Source: Pyxidicoccus trucidator (GTDB taxonomy: Bacteria; Myxococcota; Myxococcia; Myxococcales; Myxococcaceae). From it: DNA of 64,000 bases. Below are positions 1 to 9,600 of the stretch, in pieces. The stretch spans positions 214,222 through 278,221 of the forward strand of contig NZ_JAAIXZ010000001.1 of NCBI RefSeq assembly GCF_010894435.1. Reading direction: 5' to 3'. Position numbers and translations under genes: made by a program. The first letter of the stretch is position 1; each line of letters begins with the position of its first letter. The notes beneath the pieces are model-generated. The model had not been told where the DNA came from. It worked only from the letters and a program-made list of their open reading frames with translations, and did no database searches.

Positions 1-846
1 ACGAGCGAGCCACGCTTCGTCCAGCCCCTGCTGTTCCAGGAGACGGTGACGAACGCGGTGGCCAGCGCGCTCAGCATCCGCTGGGGCTGGCGCGGCACCA
101 ACTACGCCATCAGCGCGGGAAACGCCTGCGGGTTCCAGGTGCTCTCCCTGGCGGCGCACGCCCTGCGCAGCGGTCGGGCCGACGCCATCATCTCGGGCAC
201 GTTCGACCTCTTCACCACCGCCACCCACTACGATATGGATGACATTGGCGTGTTGAGCGATTCCAATGTGAGTCGTCCTTTCGACTCGCGACGGGATGGC
301 TTCATCATGGGTGAGGGAGCGGCGGTGGTGGTGCTGGAGACGCTCGCGTCCGCGCGGGCGCGGGGCGCCACCGTCCTGGCGGAAATCGCGGGGCTGGGCG
401 TGGCGCATGACGGGCACGGCTTCGGCACCCACCACCCGGAGGGCCGGGGACTGGCCTCCGCGATGAGTCAGGCGCTCCGCGGTGCGGCGGTCTCCCCCGA
501 GGCGGTGGACTACATCGCCGCGGCGAGCAACTCCACGCAGTCGTTGGACAGGGCGGAAGTGGCCGCCCTCCGCACGGTGCTGGGGGCCAGGGCGGGCACC
601 GTCCCGCTCAGCAGCCTGAAGGCCCTCACGGGTGAGGCGGAAGCCGCCAGTGACATGTTCAACCTCCTGGCCTGTATCGGCGCGGTCCGGGGTGGCGCAT
701 TGCCTGTACAGGTCGGCACCGAGCAGCCGGAGTTCGAGCTCAATCTGGTGCGACAACCCCAGGCCCACCGGCCAGTCCGGGCGGCCCTGGCACACTCCTA
801 CTCGTTCGGGGGCAACGCCGGAGCGGCGTTGGTCCGAGCGCTCTGA
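1..846 (+). CDS. Beta-ketoacyl synthase-like protein, C-terminal part (5' end outside window)
   Basis: The reading frame is open from base 1, so the N-terminus is missing. The fold is that of thiolase/KAS enzymes: the nucleophile elbow GNACGF (Cys codon 127-129), the FDSRRDGFIMGEGAA block and the terminal YSFGGNAGA glycine loop are all visible. Two catalytic residues are absent: the first active-site His (normally in AHGTST) is Ala in AAASNST (codon 523-525), and the second (normally TGH) is Glu in TGEAEAAS (codon 634-636). The Lys of that motif is kept (LKALTG). In KAS enzymes both His residues support decarboxylation and condensation, so this protein is unlikely to be a normal condensing enzyme. 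It could be a chain-length-factor-like partner of a KAS encoded upstream, or an acyltransferase that uses only the Cys. It ends 17 bases before the ABC ATPase, so it probably shares an operon with the export genes. Confidence 0.85.
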   Translation, partial: TSEPRFVQPLLFQETVTNAVASALSIRWGWRGTNYAISAGNACGFQVLSLAAHALRSGRADAIISGTFDLFTTATHYDMDDIGVLSDSNVSRPFDSRRDGFIMGEGAAVVVLETLASARARGATVLAEIAGLGVAHDGHGFGTHHPEGRGLASAMSQALRGAAVSPEAVDYIAAASNSTQSLDRAEVAALRTVLGARAGTVPLSSLKALTGEAEAASDMFNLLACIGAVRGGALPVQVGTEQPEFELNLVRQPQAHRPVRAALAHSYSFGGNAGAALVRAL

Positions 847-863
847 CATTGGGAAATACCGAG

Positions 864-1613
864 ATGGCGAACCTGGAAGGGGCCGCGAGCAAGGCGGTCA
901 TGGCGGCGACGAGCACCGCGGGAGCGGAATTGCTCCTGGCCCTGAGTGACATCAGACGCGACTACGTGCTGGGGGAAGCGCGAGTCGAGGCACTGAGAGG
1001 CATTTCCCTGAACATCCACCGGGGTGAGTTCGTGGCGGTCTGGGGTCCCTCCGGCAGCGGCAAGTCCAGCCTGATGAACATCCTGGGGCTGGTGGATGCC
1101 CCCACCTCCGGCGAAGTGACGCTGGAAGGAAGTCCCATCGGCAAGCTGTCGGACAACGCGCTGGCGGACCTGCGCAGCCGCAAGGTCGGCTTCGTCTTCC
1201 AGAGCTTCAACCTCATTCCCGTGCTCAGCGCCCTGGAGAACGTCATGGTGCCCCTGCAAATCCAGGGCGTGGGTGCGGCCGAGGTGCGCGAGCGTGCCAG
1301 CCAGGCGCTCAAGGACGTGGGCCTGGAGAATCAGGCGAACGCCCGTCCGGACAAGATGAGCGGCGGCCAGCGCCAGCGCGTGGCGATTGCCCGCGCGCTC
1401 GTCACCTCCCCTTCCATCGTCGTGGCGGACGAGCCGACGGCCAACCTGGACTCGGAGAACAGCTACATGGTGGTCAAGCTCATGCGTGAGCTCAACCGCT
1501 CCAAGCGCGTCACCTTCATCTTCACCACCCATGATCCGCGTCTCCTGGACCTGGTCGACCGAAAGCTCCTGCTCAAGGACGGCCTGCTCCAAGCGGACGA
1601 GGCTGTTCGATGA
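864..1613 (+). CDS. ABC transporter ATP-binding protein (MacB/LolD type)
   Basis: This is the nucleotide-binding subunit of an ABC transporter. Visible motifs are Walker A GPSGSGKSS, the Q-loop region VFQSFNLIPVLSALENV, signature MSGGQRQRVAIARAL, Walker B IVVADEPTANLD and the H-loop FTTHDPR. The sequence type is that of MacB/LolD/FtsE ATPases, which pair with FtsX-like permeases, and such a permease overlaps its stop codon by 4 bases. ATG at 864 is chosen; an in-frame TTG at 849 lies 3 bases after the upstream stop and an ATG at 900 is also possible. It probably energises transfer of a lipid-like product or lipoprotein at the inner membrane. The substrate is inferred only from the neighbouring ketosynthase-like gene. 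Confidence 0.93.
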   Translation: MANLEGAASKAVMAATSTAGAELLLALSDIRRDYVLGEARVEALRGISLNIHRGEFVAVWGPSGSGKSSLMNILGLVDAPTSGEVTLEGSPIGKLSDNALADLRSRKVGFVFQSFNLIPVLSALENVMVPLQIQGVGAAEVRERASQALKDVGLENQANARPDKMSGGQRQRVAIARALVTSPSIVVADEPTANLDSENSYMVVKLMRELNRSKRVTFIFTTHDPRLLDLVDRKLLLKDGLLQADEAVR

Positions 1614-2836
1614 ACTACTTCTCCATTGGCTTCCGGAACATCCTCAAGAATCGCCGCCGAAGCATCGTCACCCTCATCTCTGTGGGCTTCGGCTTCGCCT
1701 CCATCAGCCTCTTCGCGGGATACATCAAGTATGTGTACAGCGGGCTGGCCAGGCAGGCCATCCACGGTGAGCTGCTGGGGCACCTGACGGTGATGAAGAG
1801 CGGCCTGCGCACGGAAGGCAGGCTCCACCCGGCTCAATACATGTTCTCGAAGGAGGACCTGGCCCGGGCTGAGCCCATCATCCGACAATACCCTCACACG
1901 GTGCTCGTGACGCCGCGCATGTCCCTCAGCGGCATGGTGTCCAACGGCGCGGCATCCACCGTCTTCATTGGCGAGGGAATGGTTCCCGAGGACGTGAAGA
2001 AGCTCCAGGGGGACTTCCAGCGCAAGCTCTCCGGCGACCTGAAGTCAGACAACCCCATCGGGGTGGCGACGGCAGAGGACCTCGGCAAGATTCTCAACCT
2101 GAAGCCCGGAGACTCGGCCGCGCTGCTGGTCAGCACCGTGACGGGGCAGGCCAACGCGCTGGACGTGGACATCGTGGACTCGTTCAACACGGGCAACGTC
2201 GGCACCAACGACAAGTTCCTGTACCTGCCCTTCGACCTGGCGAAGTCACTGTATGACTTCGATGGCGCCGAGCGGCTCATCGTGCTGCTGAAGGACAAGG
2301 AGCTCACGGAGCAGGCCCGGACGGAGCTCACGGCCCAGCTCAAGCAGGCGGGCTTCGATGTGGAGCTCAAGACGTGGCTGGAGCTTTCGAGCTTCTACTC
2401 GCAGGTGAAGCGGCTGTTCGACATGATTTTCGCCTTCATCTTCAGCAACGTCTTCATCGTGGTGGTCATGAGCATCGTGAACTCCATGAGCATGACGGTG
2501 GTGGAGCGGACCCGGGAAATCGGCACGCTGCGGGCCATGGGCCTGCGCCGCTCGGGCATTCTGCGACTCTTCACCACGGAGGCCTTCATGCTCGTGGTGA
2601 TGGGGTGCGCCGGAGGGTTGCTCTTCACGTTGCTGGTGCGCCTGGCCGTCAACAGCGCGGGCATCACCTACACGCCGCCAAACTCGTCCAACGTGGTCAG
2701 CCTCATGGTCGACCTCGACGTGCCCCGGATGGCGAGGACGTTCGTCATGCTCTCGGTGCTGGGCATCGCCGCGGCCTTCTTCCCGGCACGCACCGCGGCT
2801 CGCAAGTTGATTATCGACTCTCTGGGCCACGTCTGA
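1610..2836 (+). CDS. ABC transporter permease, FtsX/MacB_PCD family
   Basis: This 408-residue inner-membrane protein has one N-terminal transmembrane helix (about residues 17-37), a large periplasmic domain (about 40-270) and three C-terminal helices (about 275-300, 325-350 and 370-395). That is the four-helix topology of FtsX/LolC/MacB permeases. The conserved cytoplasmic segment TREIGTLRAMGLRRSGILR precedes the last two helices, as in the family. The start overlaps the ATPase stop (ATGA), indicating translational coupling. Members move lipoproteins, peptides or lipids by mechanotransmission rather than by a substrate channel. With the LolA-like and outer-membrane proteins that follow, the set looks like a complete inner-to-outer membrane route. 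Confidence 0.92.
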   Translation: MNYFSIGFRNILKNRRRSIVTLISVGFGFASISLFAGYIKYVYSGLARQAIHGELLGHLTVMKSGLRTEGRLHPAQYMFSKEDLARAEPIIRQYPHTVLVTPRMSLSGMVSNGAASTVFIGEGMVPEDVKKLQGDFQRKLSGDLKSDNPIGVATAEDLGKILNLKPGDSAALLVSTVTGQANALDVDIVDSFNTGNVGTNDKFLYLPFDLAKSLYDFDGAERLIVLLKDKELTEQARTELTAQLKQAGFDVELKTWLELSSFYSQVKRLFDMIFAFIFSNVFIVVVMSIVNSMSMTVVERTREIGTLRAMGLRRSGILRLFTTEAFMLVVMGCAGGLLFTLLVRLAVNSAGITYTPPNSSNVVSLMVDLDVPRMARTFVMLSVLGIAAAFFPARTAARKLIIDSLGHV

Positions 2837-2855
2837 CAGCGCGGGAGACATCACC

Positions 2856-3596
2856 ATGAAGAACGCACTCTTTCTCATCGCGGGGATGCTGTTGCTCACG
2901 GGCTCCGCGCGGGCCGCCGCACCGGATGCGGCGGAGATTCTCAAGTCCTCGGACCGCGCTCGCGGTGGCGGGCTTCCCGGCATCCGCTGGACAGTCCGCA
3001 TCCAACCCGTCAACGGTGTGGACTCGGAGCCCGAGCGGCTGCTCACCCTGAAGGCCAATGCCACCGCCAGCCTCGCGGAGACGCGTGAGCCCGTGCGCTT
3101 CAAGGGCTCCAAGCTGCTGCAGGTGGACCGGAACATGTGGATGAGCCGGCCGGGGCTCCGCAAGCCGATTCCCATCTCGCCGCGGCAGAAGCTGTCGGGG
3201 CAGGCCTCGCAGGGCGACATCGCTTCAACGAACTACGCCGTCGACTACCAGGGCAAGCTGCTCCGCGAAGAGGAGGTCAATGGCGAAGCCAGCTATGTGT
3301 TGGAATTGACGGCCGTCAACAAGTTCTGCACCTATGACCGCATCACCTACTGGGTCTCCAAGCAGCGGCTGGTGGGGGTGAAGGCAGACTTCTTCTCCCT
3401 CTCCGGGAAGCTGCTGAAGTCCGCCACCTTCGAGTACGGCAACCAGCTCACCCACGAAGGAAAGACGATTCCCTTCGTGAGCAAGATGACCATCCAGGAC
3501 GCGCTCACGCCCGCCAGGACGACGCTGGTGTACTCCGATATCCAGGTGACGGAGCTGGCCCGGGCGGAGTTCGACGTCAACCGGCTTGGGAACTGA
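2856..3596 (+). CDS. Outer membrane lipoprotein-sorting protein, LolA-like
   Basis: The protein has a clear signal peptide (MKNALFLIAGMLLLTGSARA, cleavage near residue 20) and a mature part of about 225 residues. Its pattern matches the LolA-like lipoprotein-sorting family (COG2834): a beta-rich fold with the typical YDRITYWVSKQRLVGVKADF segment. Such proteins carry lipids or lipoproteins across the periplasm. The start has a GGGAGA Shine-Dalgarno. The gene lies 19 bases after the permease and 5 bases before the barrel gene, so it is in the same operon. Assignment to the family is by recalled sequence pattern; the cargo is unknown. Confidence 0.8.
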   Translation: MKNALFLIAGMLLLTGSARAAAPDAAEILKSSDRARGGGLPGIRWTVRIQPVNGVDSEPERLLTLKANATASLAETREPVRFKGSKLLQVDRNMWMSRPGLRKPIPISPRQKLSGQASQGDIASTNYAVDYQGKLLREEEVNGEASYVLELTAVNKFCTYDRITYWVSKQRLVGVKADFFSLSGKLLKSATFEYGNQLTHEGKTIPFVSKMTIQDALTPARTTLVYSDIQVTELARAEFDVNRLGN

Positions 3597-3601
3597 GCGG
3601 G

Positions 3602-4933
3602 ATGAGCGCGAGACGAATCACAGTCGCCGCCACCCCGGGCCTGCCGCTGCTCGCGGGCCTGCTGGTGGCGGGGATTGGCGCGACTGTCGAGGCCAGCGTC
3701 CTCGAGGAGCTACAGGAGAAGGGCTCCGCCAGCCTCCAGGTGCTGGCCTACGACAGCGAGCGAGGGCTGCGGGAGAACAGCCTGCTCAATCCAGGCAACC
3801 TCATCGCCCGGCTTCCGGAAGGACAGACGGAGGTGGAGGGGCGGCTCGACTTGAAGCTCACCACGGACACCTTCGTGCTGAGCTTGAAGCCCCGGGCCCG
3901 CTTCGAGTGGCGGCGCTTCGGAGGCGCGGGCCCGGAGACACGGCTCGACGCCTGGGTGAACCAGGGGTCCGTGACGGCCTATCCGGTCCAGGAGCTCGCC
4001 GTGTCGGTGGGCAGGGACGTCCTCACCTGGGGGCCTTCCAACTTCCGCTCGCCCAGCAATCCCATCTACTTCGAGAACGGCCGGAACAACCCACTCCGCG
4101 AGCTGCTCGGGGTGGACGTGGCCCAGGTGGCCTGGTCGCCCACGCCCGCGCTGTCCCTGTCGCTGATGCACCAATTCGGCGACGGGCGCGGGGACTGGCA
4201 GTGGGAGAGGGATGAGGGCTTCAAGGCGCTGTCGCTGCTGAAGGTGGACTACACGGCGGATGTCTACGTCGCGAGCCTGAACGCCTCGAAGCAGTGGACC
4301 GATGAGCGTCCCCGCTTCGGCGCGTTCGGGCAGGCCACCGTCAGCGAGGCACTGCTCGTCTACGCGGAGGCGGGGCTGCGTCAGGGGACCTCCGCGCTGT
4401 ACCCGGAGAGGCTGCCGACACCGCTGGGGGGCGGCTTCCTGCCCCGCCATACCGGAGACAACCCGCTCTTCTATTCCGCCCTCGTCGGGGGCGGCTACAC
4501 GCTGGACTCAGGCCACACCGTCTATCTGGAGTACCTGAGCAACAATGAGGGCTACCGGTGGGCGGACGGGGTGCGGTACTTCGACATCGCCGCCAGTGCT
4601 TCCGCGACGCTGGCTACCCCCTCTTCCGACTCGCCGCTCGCGGGCCAGACGTTGGGAGCCGCGCTCAACAATGGGCTCGCGCTGCAAGGGCGCCACTATC
4701 TGTTCCTGCAAGTGCAGAACAACCAGACGGACAGCGGGCCCATGTGGCAGCTCCGCTATTCACTCAATCTGGTGGACGGCAGCGGGCAGGGGTCCGCCTA
4801 TGTCGAATGGAATGTCTTGAGCCGCCTGGCGCTCTTCGCGGTGGGTGTCATCAATCACGGGACGAATCGCTCCGAGTTCCACTCATTGCTGAGCCGGTCG
4901 ATTCTCGTGGGGGCCAAGGGCTACGTCCTGTAG
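3602..4933 (+). CDS. Outer-membrane beta-barrel protein
   Basis: A 443-residue protein with an N-terminal signal sequence (hydrophobic stretch about residues 12-28, cleavage near VEA-S). The mature part has alternating hydrophobic/polar strands and an aromatic-rich C-terminus, as expected of a transmembrane barrel. A central block VGRDVLTWGPSNFRSPSNP resembles VTAGRQEVRWGSSQIWNP in the barrel at 58744-60717, so the two are probably distant members of one family. It is the last gene of the ketosynthase/ABC/LolA-like operon, which suggests it handles the final outer-membrane step for the same cargo. No enzymatic motif is visible. Confidence 0.72.
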   Translation: MSARRITVAATPGLPLLAGLLVAGIGATVEASVLEELQEKGSASLQVLAYDSERGLRENSLLNPGNLIARLPEGQTEVEGRLDLKLTTDTFVLSLKPRARFEWRRFGGAGPETRLDAWVNQGSVTAYPVQELAVSVGRDVLTWGPSNFRSPSNPIYFENGRNNPLRELLGVDVAQVAWSPTPALSLSLMHQFGDGRGDWQWERDEGFKALSLLKVDYTADVYVASLNASKQWTDERPRFGAFGQATVSEALLVYAEAGLRQGTSALYPERLPTPLGGGFLPRHTGDNPLFYSALVGGGYTLDSGHTVYLEYLSNNEGYRWADGVRYFDIAASASATLATPSSDSPLAGQTLGAALNNGLALQGRHYLFLQVQNNQTDSGPMWQLRYSLNLVDGSGQGSAYVEWNVLSRLALFAVGVINHGTNRSEFHSLLSRSILVGAKGYVL

Positions 4934-5029
4934 CCCCTGTCGCGCCTCCAGCTCACCACGCGGCGCGCACCGCTCCACGCCCGCCGAAGCGGGTCGTGGG
5001 GGTGGCAATGTCAGAGGCTCGCGGCCACT

Positions 5030-5416
5030 TCAGATACAGACGTATCGGCCCGAGGAGCACACGCACCAGCTGTTGTATTCCCCATCGCAGCAGTTCCTCC
5101 GGCTGCTCGTGCCGGAGCCAAAACACTTATCGCCCTGGATGTCGTAGCAGGAGACGGGGGCATAGTCGCACGTGGGCGGCGGGGGATACGTGGGCGGGCA
5201 GGGAGTGAAGACTCCGTCGCACGTCACCCCGGAGTATTGCGTCGCGGAGCAGGTGGTGCCCGTGCAGGAGACCGTCTGTCCTCCGCTGCAGGTCGCCGAA
5301 CAGGTGGTGAGCTCCTGGGAGACCTCACCCAGCTCCTCGGCCTCCATGGCGGGACCGCCACAGCCCAGCAGGGAGAGACTGACGAATGCCGCCATCACAA
5401 CGACAGAGTGCTTCAT
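5030..5416 (-). CDS. Cys-rich secreted lipoprotein
   Basis: A 128-residue protein with a lipoprotein signal (hydrophobic VVVMAAFVSLSLLGC, lipobox LLGC) and a mature part carrying about 16 Cys residues, several in CxxxC or CC arrangements, plus a proline run. It is probably anchored outside the inner membrane and disulfide-bonded. The start at 5416 is favoured over an upstream Met because GGAGG sits 7-8 bases before it. Small Cys-rich lipoproteins of this type are frequent in myxobacteria; the function is unknown. Confidence 0.75.
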   Translation of the reverse strand: MKHSVVVMAAFVSLSLLGCGGPAMEAEELGEVSQELTTCSATCSGGQTVSCTGTTCSATQYSGVTCDGVFTPCPPTYPPPPTCDYAPVSCYDIQGDKCFGSGTSSRRNCCDGEYNSWCVCSSGRYVCI

Positions 5417-5513
5417 GGGAAGACCTCCAAGGGTGAGAGAGACCCGGAGCACTATATCCAGGTTTCCCGGACCTTCTCGGAAAGCCTCCGTGAAGCGGCC
5501 GCGTCCCGTCCGT

Positions 5514-6470
5514 TCAGGCGGGCAGCTTCTTCAAGAAGTCCAGCAGGGCCGCGTTGACCTCGGCGGCGCGCTCCTGCTGGACCCAGTGGCCCGCGCCGGG
5601 GATGACGAGCACCTCCTGGAGGTTGGGCACCAGCGGCTTCATGAGGTCGACCGGGGCCATGGCGCGCGCCGGGTCCTTCTCTCCGATGATGAAGAGCGCG
5701 GGCTGCTCGATTTTCACCGTCGCGAGCTCGGGCAGCTCTTCCCAGTCGCGGTCCATGTTGCGGTAGCGGTTGAGCCCTCCACGAAAGCCACTGCCCTCGA
5801 GCTCCTTCACGACGTACGCGAGGTCATCTTCCGTGAGCCAGGAGGGAAGCGTGCGCGGTGCGTCGAGGCCCGTGAGGAACCTGTCACCCCGCTTCCGAGC
5901 CCGCACGACGTCGGAGGTCGTATCGAAGCCGGGGACTCCAGCGAGAATCGTGCGCATCGTCCTCGGGATGTCCGCTTCGAGCTCCGCCTCCGCGACGCCC
6001 GGCTCCTGGAAGTACAGGATGTAGAACCACTTCTCTCCGAAGATGTGCTTGAAGAGCTGCGTCGGCGGCATGGGCGTGCGGCCGAGGTGCGGAACACTCA
6101 TGCCGACGACGGCGCGGTAGCGCTCGGGGTGTAGCGCGGCGCTGTTCCACGCCATCGCCGCGCCCCAGTCATGGCCGACGACGACGGCGGTCTTCTCCCC
6201 CAGGGCATCGAGCAGGCCGGTGTAGTCGGCGAGCAGGTTCTTCATGCTGTACGCCTCGACGGCCCCAGGCTTGTCACTGCGCCCGTAGCCGCGAACATCG
6301 GGCGCGACGGCGTGGTAGCCGGCCGCCGCGAGCGCCGGGAGCTGGTGACGCCAGGAGTACCCGGACTCCGGCCAGCCGTGGAGGAGGAGCACCAGGGGGC
6401 CTTCACCGGCCTCGGAGAGGTGGAGGTGGATGCCGTTCGTCTCGACGGTGCGGTGCTTGATGGCAGGCAT
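5514..6470 (-). CDS. Alpha/beta hydrolase, soluble epoxide hydrolase type
   Basis: A 318-residue alpha/beta-hydrolase. The oxyanion motif HGWPESGYSW (HGxP), nucleophile elbow VGHDWGAAMAW (Asp as nucleophile) and the catalytic His in GAGHWVQQE are present. Asp in place of Ser together with HGxP is diagnostic for epoxide hydrolases and related dehalogenases, and the GWPES block fits epoxide hydrolases best. It probably opens epoxides to diols in the cytoplasm. The start at 6470 follows a GGAGCG Shine-Dalgarno; the frame stays open further upstream but without typical sequence. It is monocistronic and diverges from the giant kinase. Confidence 0.9.
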   Translation of the reverse strand: MPAIKHRTVETNGIHLHLSEAGEGPLVLLLHGWPESGYSWRHQLPALAAAGYHAVAPDVRGYGRSDKPGAVEAYSMKNLLADYTGLLDALGEKTAVVVGHDWGAAMAWNSAALHPERYRAVVGMSVPHLGRTPMPPTQLFKHIFGEKWFYILYFQEPGVAEAELEADIPRTMRTILAGVPGFDTTSDVVRARKRGDRFLTGLDAPRTLPSWLTEDDLAYVVKELEGSGFRGGLNRYRNMDRDWEELPELATVKIEQPALFIIGEKDPARAMAPVDLMKPLVPNLQEVLVIPGAGHWVQQERAAEVNAALLDFLKKLPA

Positions 6471-6697
6471 GGGCTCGCTCCTGGAAGGAACTGGAATGAC
6501 GCACGCGGCAGCCCTGCTGAGCAAAGGGCTGGCCTGGCGCGTCATACCAGACGGCGGTTGCTTCCCCCGCAACGAAGCAGGCGGGAGGTCCGTCCGCCCG
6601 GCCGCCAGGCCTGGCAGGCAGACGTCCGGCGTTGACGTTCCAACCTTCGTCCACATCCGACTTGGGGGCGAAGCGGTGTGTGGTAGCGAAAGATTCG

Positions 6698-9600
6698 ATG
6701 AGTCACTCGACGGATTCTCGCGAGGCAACGCCGGGCACCTTCCTCGCGGGCGGCGGGGAAATGGGCGCCCTCATCCGTGCAACGGACTGGTCGAAGACGG
6801 CCATCGGTGACGTGGAGGGCTGGCCCCAGAGCCTTCGCACCGCGGTCAGCATCCTGCTGGAGTCACACTTCCCCATGTACATCGCGTGGGGGCCGGGCTT
6901 CGTCCAGCTCTACAACGACGGCTACCGCCCCATCCTGGGCTCGACGAAGCACCCCTCCGCCATGGGGCGCGGCACGCGAGAAACGTTCGCGGAGATCTGG
7001 CACATCATCGGTCCGATGTTCGAAGGGGTGATGCGGGGAAAGGCTGTCGGCCTGACGGACTTCCTGCTGCCCCTGGACCGTCACGGGTTCACCGAGGAGT
7101 GCTACTTCATCTGCTCCTACAGCCCCATCCGTGACGAGAGCGCGGGCGTCGGTGGTGTCCTCGTCACGGTGACGGAGACCACCGACCGCGTCCTCGGAGA
7201 GCGGCGGCTGCGGACGCTGAGGGACCTGGCGGCACGCGCGGGCGCGGTGAAGCGGGAGGACGAGGCCTGGCGGGAAGCAGCCCAGGCGCTGCAGGGCAAC
7301 CCCTTCGACGTTCCCTTCGCCCTGCTCTACCGGTTGGAGGAGACGGGCGCGCAGCCCCACCTGATGGCCACGGCGGGCTGGGGCGAGGACACAGCCGCGC
7401 CCCCGCGTTCTGGCACGAACCCGGACAGCCCCACGTGGCCTTTTGTCGAAGCGGCGGCAACCCAGAGCGCCCAGCTCGTCTCCGATGTGCGCGCCCGCTT
7501 CGGCGAGCTGCCCGGCGGCACCTGGCCCGAGGCGCCCCACTCGGCCTGGGTGCTGCCCATCTCCCGTCCGGGGGCCGAGGGCCCCTACGGCTTTCTCGTC
7601 GCCGGCTTGAGCGCACGCCGCCCACTGGACGACGACTACCGTGGGTTCCTGGGGCTGGTGGCGGACCACATCGCCACGGCCGTCAGCAACGCCCGCGCCT
7701 ACGAGGAGGAGCAGCAGCGGGCTGAAGCACTCGCCGAGCTCGACCGCGCCAAGACGGCCTTCTTCAGCAACGTCAGTCACGAGTTCCGCACGCCCCTCAC
7801 GCTGATGCTGGGTCCTGTCGAGGACGGCCTGGCGGACGCCCGGGAGCCGCTACCGCCCGGACAGCGCGAGCGCCAGGAGTTGGTGCGCCGCAACGGGCTC
7901 CGGCTCCAGAAGCTCGTCAACACGCTCCTGGACTTTGCCCGCATCGAGGCAGGGCGCGCCCAGGTCTCCTTCGTGCCCACGGACCTCGCCGGGCTCACCC
8001 GGGACCTCGCGAGCACCTTCGACTCGGCGATGGCGACCGCGGACCTCAAGCTGGTGGTGGAGTGTCCCGCCCTGCCGGAGGCCGTCCATGTCGACCCGGT
8101 GATGTGGGAGAAGATTGTCCTCAACCTCGTCTCCAACGCCTTCAAGTTCACCTTCCAGGGTGAAATCCGTATCGCGCTGAAGTGGCTGGGCGGACGCGTG
8201 GAGCTCACCGTCCAGGATACGGGCACGGGCATCCCCGAGGAGGAGCTGGCACGCATCTTCGAGCGCTTCCACCGGGTGGAGGGCGCGCGCGGACGGAGTC
8301 ACGAGGGCACGGGCATCGGCCTCTCCCTCGTGCGGGAGCTGGTGAACCTGCACGGCGGGAAGGTGGCGGTGAAGAGTGTCCTCGGGAAGGGAACCACCTT
8401 CACCGTGGACGTCCCGACCGGCACCTCGCACCTGCCCAGGAAACAGCTCGGCACGCCCCGGACGCTCGCCCCCACCGGGATTGGACGCGACGCGTTCCTG
8501 GCCGAGGTCTCCCAATGGAACGACGTCGGCGCGTCGCGCCCCGCCCAGGAAGCGCCCTCCCCGCGCCAGGCAGGGGCGCGCATCCTGGTGGCGGACGACA
8601 ACGCCGACATGCGCACGTACCTCACGCGCCTGCTGGCGCCGCACTGGACGGTGGAGACCGTGAGCGACGGAGCGCGGGCCCTCGCCGCGGCACAGGTGCG
8701 TCCTCCGGACCTCATCCTGTCCGACGTGATGATGCCTGGCATGAATGGCCTGGAGCTGGTGCGCGCGCTGCGCGCGAACCCGCGAACCCAGACCGTCCCG
8801 GTGGTGCTCCTCTCCGCGCGTGCGGGGGAAGAGGCCACCATCGAGGGATTGAAGAGCGGCGCCGACGAATACCTCGTCAAGCCCTTCTCCGCGAACGAGC
8901 TCCTCGCTCGCGTCAACGCGCAGCTCACCGTCTCCGCCCTGCGCCAGCAGTCCGTCCAGTCCGAGCGCAGCCATGCCGAGGAAGCCAGCCGGCTGCTCAC
9001 CGAGGCCGAGCGTGCCACCCGCTCACGTGAAGAGACGCTGGCCATCGTCAGCCACGACCTGCGCTCTCCCCTGACCACCATCAGTGCCGCCGCGGAGCTC
9101 CTCCAACGCGCCCTGGGAGGTGACGAGCGCGATGCACGGATGCGCAAGCAGACGGACTCCATCCGTCGCTCCGTGAGCCGCATGAACCGGCTGGTGGGGG
9201 ACCTGCTGGACCTGGCGAGCATCGACTCCGGCAGCCTCTCCCTCGAGCCCCGGCCGCACCTGGCGGAGGAGCTGGTCCAGGAAGTCCGCGAGACGTTCGA
9301 GCCGCAGGCGGCGGAGAAGGGCGTCACGCTCCAGACGGACATCGCCTCCGACCTCCCACCCGTCCCGTGCGACAAGGGGCGCATCCTCCAGGTCCTCGGC
9401 AACCTCATCTCCAACGCGGTCAAGTTCACACCGCCCGGCGGGAGCGTGCGGGTGCGGGCAGAGCCCGAGCCGGGAACCGGGAGCGTGCGCTTCAGCGTGG
9501 CGGACACCGGCCCCGGAATCCCTCCCGAGGCGCAACCCCACATCTTCGACCGCTACTGGCACGCGGCCCAGAAGCGGCGGGAGGGCCACGGGCTGGGCCT

